7,656 nucleotides of DNA, from assembly GCA_002296975.1 (NCBI GenBank), contig DBIS01000333.1, positions 1-7,656 on the forward strand, read 5' to 3'. A program made the translations under genes and the position numbers. Of the stretch, positions 1 to 6,729 are shown one piece after another. The DNA comes from Deltaproteobacteria bacterium UBA796. Lineage in GTDB: Bacteria; Myxococcota_A; UBA796. The notes beneath the pieces are model-generated. The model did no database searches. It was not told the DNA's origin and saw only the letters and a list, made by a program, of their open reading frames with translations. Numbering within the stretch: the first letter of the stretch is position 1; each line of letters starts with the position of its first letter.

Positions 1-1232
1 AGATGAAAGCTCACAGCGTCGGTGACATACAGCCCATCGCTGTCGGTGGCGGTCACCGTCACTACGTGATCACCGGGGCTGAGCGCATCATTGCTGAATT
101 CGGCCATGCCAGAGGAGTCCGCACCAGCCTCAGAGAATACTCCATCGACGTCGCTCGACCAGATCAGTGCCACTGCGGTAGGCAGGTCTTCATTGTCGGA
201 CACCTCGGCCGAAAAGACGACCGCCGACTCATGGTGCAGCGTGTCACCTGATGTGGGCGCTGTGATGGTAATTTCAGGTGGTGTACCAACCGTAAAGACC
301 AGGTTTGAAGTACATGTTTCGCCAACCTCGTCGCTGACAGTCATGGTGATGACGTGGGTGTTGACGCTCAGAGCATTGGTAGGGAAGGTGACCGCACCCG
401 ATGACGCCGGCGAGCTTTCACCGATGGCCCCATCTTTGTCGCTAGCCCATGCTACTTCTAGACCACCGGATGGCACATCCGGGTCGCCTGCCACCCCCTC
501 AAAGATCACCAACTCGCCCTCGGATCCTGCCTCACCGCTCTCGGGCGCAGTAATGGTGCAGGTCGGCGGACTGTTGGGAGGGCCCACTTGCATAGTGATG
601 CTATCTCGGCCCTCCTTTCCGGTGCTGTCCCTCGCGGTGAGGGTGACAAAGTGCTCGCCTTTGCTGAGGTTAATGGCGCCCAGCAGTCCGCCTTCGGAGT
701 CGGGTACGTTGAAGCTGCCCTCAAGCACGCCGTCGAGACTGCTCTCCCAAGTGACAATGATGCTTGAGGGCAGGTCCTCGGTATCGGAGACCTCGCCCGA
801 CAAAGTTGTCAGCACATTGCTGTAGTAAACTACTGCACTCGAGGGGGCGATTATGAGTGCCACTGGGGCGTCGGTGGGCTGGACCACCAAGGTCACAGCG
901 TCCACGGCGCTGTCCCCATCAGGGTCACGTACGGCCAACGAAACGGCACCGGCCTCGGGGCCAAAGGTGTGCTCGCAGAGGACCAAACCGGCAGCGTCAG
1001 GGGTGCTCGATGTACAGACACGCTCACCGCCGATGGTCCAGGTGACGGATAAGTCATCAAAGCTGTGATTGGGGTCGCCCACTTGGCCAAGGACGACTTC
1101 AGTCGCACCTTCCTGAATCGTGTCCCCATCGGCATGAGAGGTGATGTCTACCGTGGGTGCTGAATTGAAGGTCTTGACCCCAGCATCTGAGCATCCGAAC
1201 ATCGTCGTGAAAAGAAATGTGATTGCGCGCAT
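1..1232 (-). CDS. Lipoprotein with tandem Ig/PKD-like domains (C-terminus cut by window edge)
   Basis: Open for 410 codons from ATG at 1232 to the left edge of the window, with no stop. The first 14 residues (MRAITFLFTTMFGC) form a very short lipoprotein signal: one Arg, a hydrophobic stretch, then Gly-Cys with Cys14 as the presumed lipidated residue. The rest is about four beta-sandwich-like repeats of 85-100 residues, at roughly 24-120, 122-217, 219-315 and 317 to the edge. Repeats 2-4 share a conserved Trp before a DG pair and then a 'G-x-H-x-(V/I)-T-(L/M/V)-T' strand. Repeats 2 and 4 are closest (SDTEDLP and SDNEDLP). Repeats 1 and 3 each contain a Cys pair (73/86 and 224/307), while 2 and 4 have none. 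Likely an outer-membrane or surface-anchored protein; its ligand is unknown. In-frame ATGs at 1265 and 1271 would add 11 or 13 residues, but 1232 gives the cleaner signal peptide. It lies 68 bp downstream of the kinase gene on the same strand, so co-transcription is likely. Confidence 0.85.
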   Translation of the reverse strand, partial: MRAITFLFTTMFGCSDAGVKTFNSAPTVDITSHADGDTIQEGATEVVLGQVGDPNHSFDDLSVTWTIGGERVCTSSTPDAAGLVLCEHTFGPEAGAVSLAVRDPDGDSAVDAVTLVVQPTDAPVALIIAPSSAVVYYSNVLTTLSGEVSDTEDLPSSIIVTWESSLDGVLEGSFNVPDSEGGLLGAINLSKGEHFVTLTARDSTGKEGRDSITMQVGPPNSPPTCTITAPESGEAGSEGELVIFEGVAGDPDVPSGGLEVAWASDKDGAIGESSPASSGAVTFPTNALSVNTHVITMTVSDEVGETCTSNLVFTVGTPPEITITAPTSGDTLHHESAVVFSAEVSDNEDLPTAVALIWSSDVDGVFSEAGADSSGMAEFSNDALSPGDHVVTVTATDSDGLYVTDAVSFH

Positions 1233-1300
1233 GGAAGCCCCATTTGGTTGAATGGAGCCTGACATGGGCATTTTTCCAGCTTGTCTGAAATAGTCAGCCC

Positions 1301-3073
1301 CTACTTGCCGTAGCTCACCCAATACACGCCGGTGGAGTACGGCTGGGAGTTCCAGCCCACAAAGTCGCTGTGGCCATCCCCATCCAAGTCCATGTGCACA
1401 GATGGCGTATGGGGTGCCGATATATCCACACGGGTACTGCAGTAAACTTGGCTGTCCTTCCCTGCGCCAACCGGCTGTACCACAACATGGTATCCAGCGA
1501 TGTCGTGTCTTAACAAACTAGAATGGAAGGATTTTTCGGGGCCGCTGCCAACAATGATGGAGAGCCCCGGGGCCGCCTTTTTGGGCAAGCTGGTCGGGTG
1601 TTTGTCACCGGGCCGGATCGAGATATGTCCGCCAAACCGAGCGTCAAATACGTCGATCTCCGGGGGGCTCTTGCTGAGCACCGTGATCTCGCTGGCGAGC
1701 ACCTCTGGGTACAGGGTTTTCTCCAGGCCAAAGCCATTTGAGCGGGCGATTCGAAGGACGAGACGTTGCTCGCTAATCATGAACAGATCCTCATAACCGT
1801 CTTCATTCCAGTCCACCGACGAGATGTGGGTCACTTGCTCGGTATGTGGCACCGACTGGAGCGCCCAACTGCGGTCGGCATTAAAACGAAGGATATCAAT
1901 CCGCTTGCTCCGGCCGGCAAGTACAAGTGCTGGCCTGGCTCCGCCCTCATCGCGGATGTCCATCGAGATCACCGTGGTGGTGGGCACATCGCTAAACCGT
2001 GCAGTTGGTGGGTCGGAAGAGTCCCCCCAGAAAGGGCGGCTGCCATTGCCCCAGAACACCCGCACGGCTGCACCGAGGTTGTGAGAAAAGGCGAGGTCCA
2101 AAAAGCCATCGCCATCGAGGTCGGCCGCCTTTGCATCGGAGACTTCTTCTAGGCCACGGGGAAGGGAGTCTCGGCGAGGATAAAAGGCGACCTCGGCCTC
2201 GCCGTTCCGAACGAAGCAATCTGCGGACGTCTCGCTCAACTCGGGCACCATCTCAGCAGATCCACGACCATCGCGGACAAAAAATACCCATGCGGCCAAC
2301 ACAGCCAAGACCATGCCAATAGCAACAGTGCGTGTGGGCGGCGTCAGATTTGGCGTCGCGTCTTCGAGGTCCGCCACACGGGTCACCCACGCACGTGTTC
2401 GTTTAGGCAGGCTGCTCAAAGTGTGGCGGCGATACAGGTCTCCTGGAAACCGACCCGTCACACAATAGGCCAAGCTGGCAGCCAGACTGTAGTGGTCGGT
2501 CTCGGGCGTGTGTGGGTCGCCCCGGCGAACCGCCTCCGCCATAAAGGCAACAGTTCCCTCGATGGCCCGAGTGCTGGTGACCACATCGACGCCCGTTCCC
2601 ATCAAGGCCAAGCCAAAGTCAGCGAGCTTGGCCTCGCCATTTACCAGCAAAATGTTGTGGGGCTTTACGTCGCGGTGGGTGATCCCCTTGGCGTGCGCAG
2701 CATCCAAGCCAGAGCGCAGCATATCAAACCAGGCCAGGGCGACATCTTCGTTCACCGGCCCACAACGGCCGATGTGATCCCCTATGGACTCCTCGCACAG
2801 TTGCATGATGATGACTGTGCGATCCAGGCCATCGACGCCCTCGATAAACACATCGTGAACGCTGATGATGCCGGGGTGATCTAGCTGGGCCAAAATCCGC
2901 GCCTCTTGGCTTAGGCGTGAGGCGAGGGTTGGGTCTAGGCCGGCCCGAATGATTTTTGCCGCCCGCTCCACCTCCAGTCGGGTGTCCAAGACCGCCCAGA
3001 CCTCAGAAAAAGTGCCTTCACCAATGCGCTCCAGTAGTGCGTATCGGCCGTTGCTGAGGTGGGTGTTTGTCAC
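1301..3073 (-). CDS. Transmembrane Ser/Thr protein kinase with FG-GAP/VCBS-type extracytoplasmic domain
   Basis: 590 residues from a GTG start at 3073 with a good ribosome binding site. Residues 11 to about 235 are a Hanks-type kinase domain: glycine loop GEGTFSEV (18-25), ATP-binding Lys40, helix-C Glu57, catalytic loop HRDVKPHN (133-140; Asp135, Lys137, Asn140), DFG at 152-154, and a DHYSL segment (193-197). The activation segment reads GTVAFMAEA (173-181) where most relatives have GTxxYMAPE, so the APE Pro is missing. The C-lobe is short. A single hydrophobic segment at about 249-266 followed by VRDGR suggests a cytoplasmic kinase and a periplasmic or exterior C-terminus. That ectodomain (about 270-590) carries three calcium-loop motifs of FG-GAP/VCBS type: 318-326 (DLDGDGFLD), 421-429 (DWNEDGYED) and 562-570 (DLDGDGHSD), suggesting a beta-propeller sensor. 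Its only two cysteines, 286 and 545, sit near its two ends. The arrangement resembles PknD of mycobacteria, which has an NHL propeller. Substrate and ligand are unknown. It is divergent from the FHA/winged-helix gene and precedes the Ig-domain lipoprotein gene. Confidence 0.93.
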   Translation of the reverse strand: MTNTHLSNGRYALLERIGEGTFSEVWAVLDTRLEVERAAKIIRAGLDPTLASRLSQEARILAQLDHPGIISVHDVFIEGVDGLDRTVIIMQLCEESIGDHIGRCGPVNEDVALAWFDMLRSGLDAAHAKGITHRDVKPHNILLVNGEAKLADFGLALMGTGVDVVTSTRAIEGTVAFMAEAVRRGDPHTPETDHYSLAASLAYCVTGRFPGDLYRRHTLSSLPKRTRAWVTRVADLEDATPNLTPPTRTVAIGMVLAVLAAWVFFVRDGRGSAEMVPELSETSADCFVRNGEAEVAFYPRRDSLPRGLEEVSDAKAADLDGDGFLDLAFSHNLGAAVRVFWGNGSRPFWGDSSDPPTARFSDVPTTTVISMDIRDEGGARPALVLAGRSKRIDILRFNADRSWALQSVPHTEQVTHISSVDWNEDGYEDLFMISEQRLVLRIARSNGFGLEKTLYPEVLASEITVLSKSPPEIDVFDARFGGHISIRPGDKHPTSLPKKAAPGLSIIVGSGPEKSFHSSLLRHDIAGYHVVVQPVGAGKDSQVYCSTRVDISAPHTPSVHMDLDGDGHSDFVGWNSQPYSTGVYWVSYGK

Positions 3074-3079
3074 GGTCAG

Positions 3080-3084
3080 TCCTT
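3080..3084 (-). promoter_or_regulatory. Ribosome binding site of the kinase gene
   Basis: AAGGA on the minus strand, six bases before the GTG at 3073. It fixes that GTG as the start, which also places the kinase glycine loop at the usual distance (residues 18-25) from the N-terminus. Confidence 0.65.
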
Positions 3085-3171
3085 ATGAACTATCTGGATA
3101 TCACCTTCGGGTGCGAGCAAGTTGAGGCAACCTGGTCTGCAGCGTGTGTCGAACTCCAATACAGTCCCAGT

Positions 3172-4095
3172 ATGCCACGCGCCCTCATTAAATCCCCAGC
3201 TGGAACCCAGCGTATTGTCCTAACCGAGTCGACACTTATCGGTCGGCATTGGCTCTGTGGAGGGGTGATCAGCAACCCCAGGGTACCACTGTACTGGCTG
3301 GAAATCCGGTGGACTGGGAGCGCTTGGGCGTGGCGTCCGCTTGGTGCGGATGACCGCACGCGAGGGCCGGGACAGGCACTTCAACACGGCTGGCGGCGCT
3401 GGTCACAAGCCCCAGACCGCAGTCGAGCCATTTATCTGGACGAACAAATCTCGGTAACTATCGTCGATGCTGTGGCCCCAGGTCCTGTGCTCGAGGACTT
3501 CTATACGGGACAACGGCTCGAGGGCGACGAACTGCTGGCCCATCTTGAGTGGCGGCGTGATGGATTGAGCGCCATTCAAGATGATGGAGTGGGCGAGATA
3601 TTAGGCGATGGCGCCATTGTCGATCTACCGTGCGGGCCCTCACGCCTGTGGTTACCCGGCTGCTGGCACCCCACAGTGATGGGCGGCGTGGATATTGGTG
3701 CCACCGACTGTACTGTCGATGTCGACCTGGTTCGCCTGGAGGCTGTGTTCACCAGGGGCCGGCATGCTGTGACAATCAAGGGCGAGTGTGTCCGTTTGCT
3801 GGCCGCGTACATGCTGGCTCGCCGAGATGACCCCCGAGATTCACAGTGTGGATTCCGCAACACCACTGATGTCCACAACGCGTGGGTCAAGCTGGGCGCC
3901 AACACTCAGAGTGCGCCCGACCGTGTCGCTTGGGAGCGGAGCCGAATCCGTTCCCGGCTGGTTCAACAGGGCGCGAGGAATGTGGGGGCTTTGTTTGAGA
4001 GAAAGCGTGTGGGCTGCACCTGGTATGTACGCCTCAGCATCGCGCCTGCCCAACTTGTTATTGTTGGCCAGAGCCATGGCGTGGACGACCAATAG
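3172..4095 (+). CDS. FHA-like domain protein with C-terminal winged-helix-like domain, putative regulator
   Basis: 307 residues from ATG at 3172. The frame is open further upstream, but a domain beginning MPRALIKSP and then reaching LIGR (22-25) matches the usual start of FHA proteins. Residues 1 to about 105 resemble an FHA fold: Gly24-Arg25, the segment NPRVPLYWLEIRW (35-47) where FHA domains have D-x-x-VSRxHAEI, and a later strand ISVTIVDA (93-100). The phosphothreonine-contacting Ser, Arg and His of the consensus are replaced by Pro39, Leu40 and Trp42, so phosphopeptide binding is doubtful. Residues 195-298 look like a helical, winged-helix-type module: VTIKGECVRLLAAYMLARR, then DRVAWERSRIRSRLVQQG (250-267), and a terminal basic hairpin at about 275-297 (FERKRVGCTWYVRLSI). 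No membrane segment or signal peptide is visible. It is divergent from the Ser/Thr kinase gene, suggesting a role as the kinase's partner or transcriptional output. Family assignment is from remembered pattern, not a search. Confidence 0.75.
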   Translation: MPRALIKSPAGTQRIVLTESTLIGRHWLCGGVISNPRVPLYWLEIRWTGSAWAWRPLGADDRTRGPGQALQHGWRRWSQAPDRSRAIYLDEQISVTIVDAVAPGPVLEDFYTGQRLEGDELLAHLEWRRDGLSAIQDDGVGEILGDGAIVDLPCGPSRLWLPGCWHPTVMGGVDIGATDCTVDVDLVRLEAVFTRGRHAVTIKGECVRLLAAYMLARRDDPRDSQCGFRNTTDVHNAWVKLGANTQSAPDRVAWERSRIRSRLVQQGARNVGALFERKRVGCTWYVRLSIAPAQLVIVGQSHGVDDQ

Positions 4096-4125
4096 CAGCG
4101 CTCCGCTAACGACCACCTCAACGAT

Positions 4126-4911
4126 TCAGTCAATACTGATGAACGGCACCGCACCGCCAGTCACTTTAGGCAGCACTCCATTCCATTTCTCGAGCGCCCG
4201 CAACTCCAAGACAGCTGGGCTCTTGCGCAGGGCTTCAGCCTCGATGCGAATGGCCTCTGCCTTACCTTTGGCCTCTTCAACTTGTTGCTGGGCCTCGAAC
4301 TTTACCTGCTCAAGCTTGTTTTGGGCCGCGAAGGCCTCTTGCTCTGCCGTTACTTTCTTTTCGATGGCGAGGTTGAATGAGTTCGAGAAGCTAAAATCCA
4401 CAATATTGAGTTCATCGAGAATGATGCCATTGGGCTCTATCTTTTCCTTTACATTGGCCTTGATGGCCTCTCGTACGTTGGACCGCTTGGTGATGAGCTC
4501 TTCTGCGGTATACAACGCAATGGCAGATTTGACTGCCTCTTGGATGCTCGGCTCGATGATACGCTCTCGGTAATCCAGCCGGAATTCCTGATACACCAAA
4601 GCGACTTGATCCGGGTCCAAGTGGTAGTTTACGGCCACCCGTGTGGAAACACTTTGAAGGTCTTTTGATGCGGCGTTTGAGGATGCTTCATCTTTTTCGA
4701 TCTGCACGCTCATCTTCACCACCCGCTCCACCATGGGGATCTGGAAGTAAAGGCCCTCGTCTAAAATTGTGTCGGTCACTGCGGAGAAGCGAAGACGCAC
4801 ACCTCGCTCACCAGCACCCACGGTGCCAACAGATGACGACAACGAGGCCAAAAGCACCACCCCGATGGCAAGGTTCCGAACGAATAATTCACGGCTATTG
4901 GAGTTTGGCAT
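4126..4911 (-). CDS. Prohibitin-family (SPFH/Band 7) membrane protein
   Basis: 261 residues from ATG at 4911. One N-terminal hydrophobic segment (about 11-30) is followed by the prohibitin signature AGERGVRLRF (33-42), then DEGLYFQIPMVERVV (51-65) and SKDLQSVSTRVAVNYHLDP (82-100). Further matches are the conserved block around 117-146 (IIEPSIQEAVKSAIALYTAEEL) and FSFSNSFNLAIEKKVTAEQEA (173-193). A charged, alanine/glutamate-rich coiled coil spans about 185-230. The end, SPAVLELRALEKWNGVLPKV, is the typical prohibitin C-terminus. Length is normal for the family. Prohibitins assemble into ring-like membrane scaffolds; bacterial roles are poorly defined, with links to membrane microdomains and protease control. 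A GTG at 4959 would extend the frame by 16 residues but lacks a ribosome binding site. The gene is tail-to-tail with the FHA/winged-helix gene, with 30 bp between stops and no convincing terminator. It may follow the 114-residue gene in a transcript (102-bp gap). Confidence 0.93.
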   Translation of the reverse strand: MPNSNSRELFVRNLAIGVVLLASLSSSVGTVGAGERGVRLRFSAVTDTILDEGLYFQIPMVERVVKMSVQIEKDEASSNAASKDLQSVSTRVAVNYHLDPDQVALVYQEFRLDYRERIIEPSIQEAVKSAIALYTAEELITKRSNVREAIKANVKEKIEPNGIILDELNIVDFSFSNSFNLAIEKKVTAEQEAFAAQNKLEQVKFEAQQQVEEAKGKAEAIRIEAEALRKSPAVLELRALEKWNGVLPKVTGGAVPFISID

Positions 4912-4918
4912 GGCGAGG

Positions 4919-4923
4919 CACCT
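4919..4923 (-). promoter_or_regulatory. Ribosome binding site of the prohibitin gene
   Basis: AGGTG on the minus strand, seven bases before ATG at 4911. It decides that start over the upstream in-frame GTG at 4959, which has no purine-rich element in front of it. Confidence 0.5.
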
Positions 4924-5013
4924 GTAGTTGTGGCCATTTCGGCCGTTGGTAAAGCTCACTAAGCCATCGTAGCCATAGAGACACGGGTTGATATGAGCGC
5001 AATGGCGGCGTGA

Positions 5014-5358
5014 CTAGCCTTCCAGTTTGTCCACAATCATCGAGATGAATTCATCTCGGTCAACGTCACGGTACTCGTAGGTGTCTTCGAACCAGGTCAC
5101 GATCGGGTCGTCTCCACCTGTACGGGCCATCTTGGCGACCGCAGCACTCTCTGAGCACAGGTGAACGATGCGGCCCAATACCCCATCCGATGCTGAATGA
5201 CCTGCATGGTAGCGATTCCGAAGCCAGGTGAAAATGAGGTAAACCAATACCGGGTCTGCATCACGGAGCAGTGGCAATGTTTGGTCCGGTGGTAGGCTGC
5301 CATTTTCGATCGCGCCTAGCAGTCTGGATGCAACTCGTTTTTCGTGGTCAAAGGCCAT
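5014..5358 (-). CDS. Conserved-looking small cytoplasmic protein of unknown function
   Basis: 114 residues from ATG at 5358 to a TAG stop. I do not recognise a named family. The protein is acidic and predicted mostly helical, with no signal peptide or membrane segment. The N-terminal half alternates charged and leucine-rich turns (HEKRVASRLLGAIENG, 5-20; DADPVLVYLIFTWLRNRY, 33-50). The C-terminal part contains DDPIVTWFEDTYEYRDVDRD (83-102) and ends IVDKLEG. The Asp-rich DVDRDEF segment is not a proper EF-hand because the central Gly and spacing are missing. No strong ribosome binding site is visible. The frame is supported by a sensible composition and by the fit between flanking genes on the same strand. 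Its gene sits 78 bp after the lipoprotein gene, with a terminator-like hairpin in that gap, and 102 bp before the prohibitin gene, so it may start its own transcript that continues into the prohibitin gene. Confidence 0.75.
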   Translation of the reverse strand: MAFDHEKRVASRLLGAIENGSLPPDQTLPLLRDADPVLVYLIFTWLRNRYHAGHSASDGVLGRIVHLCSESAAVAKMARTGGDDPIVTWFEDTYEYRDVDRDEFISMIVDKLEG

Positions 5359-5390
5359 GGGGACACTCGCTAAAGGTGGAGAAAACAGGG

Positions 5391-5415
5391 TTAAAAAGGC
5401 AGCTTATTAGGCTGC
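5391..5415 (-). terminator. Probable intrinsic terminator after the unknown lipoprotein gene
   Basis: On the minus strand the sequence is GCAGC, a 7-base loop CTAATAA, GCTGC, then CTTTTT. The five-base-pair stem followed by a T run begins 22 bases past the TAA stop at 5437-5439. The stem is short, so termination may be partial. The position directly after a stop codon and the orientation of the T run are what support it. Confidence 0.5.
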
Positions 5416-5436
5416 GTGTCGTGTGTCAGTGGTCAT

Positions 5437-6612
5437 TTATGGAAATAGGCGCCCAAATTGAATCCATGTTTCGCCGCTTGGTGAGTTTGGGGATCGCCGT
5501 TGCTGCACGCACGCCCCGCGATGTTTTCCCATGCCTATCCACTTGCCCTCGCAGCCGATGAGTTTGGGCCATACAGCAGCCTTGGTCTTGGGGCATCCAT
5601 CATTCGTTACCGTGAAACCATCGTGTTGGGGGGCCGCAAACCACTGGCGACCACCGTCCATCCACGACAACGCTACACCGTCACAATTTGCGATTTTCAC
5701 AGCCACGATACCGGGCCAAGCCATCCGCCCCGGGGTGTTCGTGTGAGCGACCACGGATGTTTTGGCCACCTGGAGCCAAGCTGGCCCCATGCCAACCCGA
5801 AGCCCACCGGAGACGGCCCGGATGTTGCCGCGGGATGGTGCAGTAAGGGTGAAGAGATCAGCACTGCCTTCTCCGAAGATGAGACGGCCCTTGTGTTCAA
5901 ACACCCAAGCCTGTCCACTCACACGAAGGTTGTTGATTTTTAGCTTGTCGAAGCTGCCGTTCGGAAGCCGAATATCGAGCAATGTAGAATGGATTTCGCC
6001 TGTGTTTACCGAGAGGCGGTATAAACTCAGTTTCTTGGCCCGTATACCCAACCAGGCGACCACTCCGGCGTGGTATCTGGATAGGCTCAATGGACGACCA
6101 TCAAGAGGACGGAGCTTATGGCTCGTCCAACGGGTGTTTTGCAAGGACCATATGGTGGCCCTGGTGCCCGTCCACGCGATGCCACCCCCCGGAGTGGGGA
6201 CCCAGCGTGTGTCGGCTGAATTTTGAACGACAGGTGGAAGGGGTTGTTGCTGCCAACCGTCATGGGACCATTGGAATAGGCGAGGAATGCTGAGGTCGAA
6301 ACGCCCACCGATCCAAATGGCTGTGTGACCTGAAATCTCGCTCAGCTGTACCAAAGGGTCAGCCTCTACCCCTGAACTCAAGGGCCCGCACCGCGGTGAA
6401 GTTTCTGTAGCCAGGCATAATATTTGGTCATTTTTGGCAAAATCACCTTTCAGCCAAGCCGGCCTGCTCTCAATGGCACGGTCGCTCCCCTCAGGTTGAA
6501 AGGAAATTCCCTGTTTTGAGGCGCACCCGCTGCTCAAGCTGGCCAAGAGGCAGGCCAAATATGACAAAAATGTCCATGGCATCGAAGGGATATATCTCAA
6601 CCACAGACCCAT
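5437..6612 (-). CDS. Unknown exported protein, probable lipoprotein, beta-rich
   Basis: 391 residues from ATG at 6612. The first 30 (MGLWLRYIPSMPWTFLSYLACLLASLSSGC) form a signal peptide with one Arg, a hydrophobic core, and Ser-Gly-Cys at 28-30. The lipobox is imperfect, since Leu sits one place too far from Cys30. The mature part has no family signature I know. It is rich in Trp, Gly and short alternating strands (AIWIGGRF, FQWSHDGWQQQPLP, GGIAWTGTRATIWS, GVVAWLGIRAKKLSLYRL, GQAWVFEHKGRLIFGEGS). This looks like a degenerate beta-propeller with blade-like units of about 45 residues; that is inference. Cysteines cluster at 66/75 and at 310, 340, 354 and 368, which would suit disulfides outside the cytoplasm. 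Start choice is uncertain: the frame extends to ATG at 6687, which has a GAGG nine bases upstream but gives a 55-residue leader, while ATG at 6582 lacks a positive N-region. It is divergent from topB and followed by a terminator-like hairpin. Confidence 0.75.
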   Translation of the reverse strand: MGLWLRYIPSMPWTFLSYLACLLASLSSGCASKQGISFQPEGSDRAIESRPAWLKGDFAKNDQILCLATETSPRCGPLSSGVEADPLVQLSEISGHTAIWIGGRFDLSIPRLFQWSHDGWQQQPLPPVVQNSADTRWVPTPGGGIAWTGTRATIWSLQNTRWTSHKLRPLDGRPLSLSRYHAGVVAWLGIRAKKLSLYRLSVNTGEIHSTLLDIRLPNGSFDKLKINNLRVSGQAWVFEHKGRLIFGEGSADLFTLTAPSRGNIRAVSGGLRVGMGPAWLQVAKTSVVAHTNTPGRMAWPGIVAVKIANCDGVALSWMDGGRQWFAAPQHDGFTVTNDGCPKTKAAVWPKLIGCEGKWIGMGKHRGACVQQRRSPNSPSGETWIQFGRLFP

Positions 6613-6729
6613 GGCTAAACGCCAACGCGCTTCTGGGTTGGATACAGTCAGCATTGCGTTAAGACAATCCGGGTAAGCACACTGCATCTCCCACCGCCTC
6701 TACTTTTTACCTCCTCCCCCGGCCTGACT

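Noticed and set aside
91..825. Plus-strand open frame of 244 codons
   Set aside because: It lies wholly antisense to the Ig-domain lipoprotein gene. Its translation is a low-complexity Ser/Pro/Thr/Val mixture without domain motifs, and it mirrors the codon pattern of the opposite strand.
1766..2884. Plus-strand open frames antisense to the kinase gene
   Set aside because: The kinase frame contains every catalytic motif and the calcium loops. The antisense frames show nothing recognisable and have no ribosome binding sites.
3067..3171. Upstream extension of the FHA/winged-helix gene by 35 codons
   Set aside because: It would overlap the kinase start codon region, and the added residues do not resemble the start of an FHA domain. 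ATG at 3172 gives the expected N-terminus, although no strong ribosome binding site was seen for either choice.
4126..4139. Hairpin TCAGT-ATTG-ACTGA at the end of the prohibitin gene
   Set aside because: The stem is AT-rich, overlaps the stop codon, and has no T run after it in either direction, so it is not a credible terminator.
3788..4573. Plus-strand open frame of 261 codons
   Set aside because: It overlaps the end of the FHA/winged-helix gene and runs antisense through the prohibitin gene, whose family match is very strong. The translation is Ser/Leu-rich with no recognisable features.
5041..5080. EF-hand-like Asp cluster in the 114-residue protein
   Set aside because: The DVDRDEF segment lacks the central Gly and the 12-residue loop spacing, so calcium binding is not supported.
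6639..6667. Possible minus-strand promoter, TTGTCT and TATCCA with a 17-base spacer, about 20 bases before the lipoprotein ATG at 6612
   Set aside because: The position is attractive and would support the 6612 start, but only three or four of six bases match at each box, which is expected by chance in a region this size.
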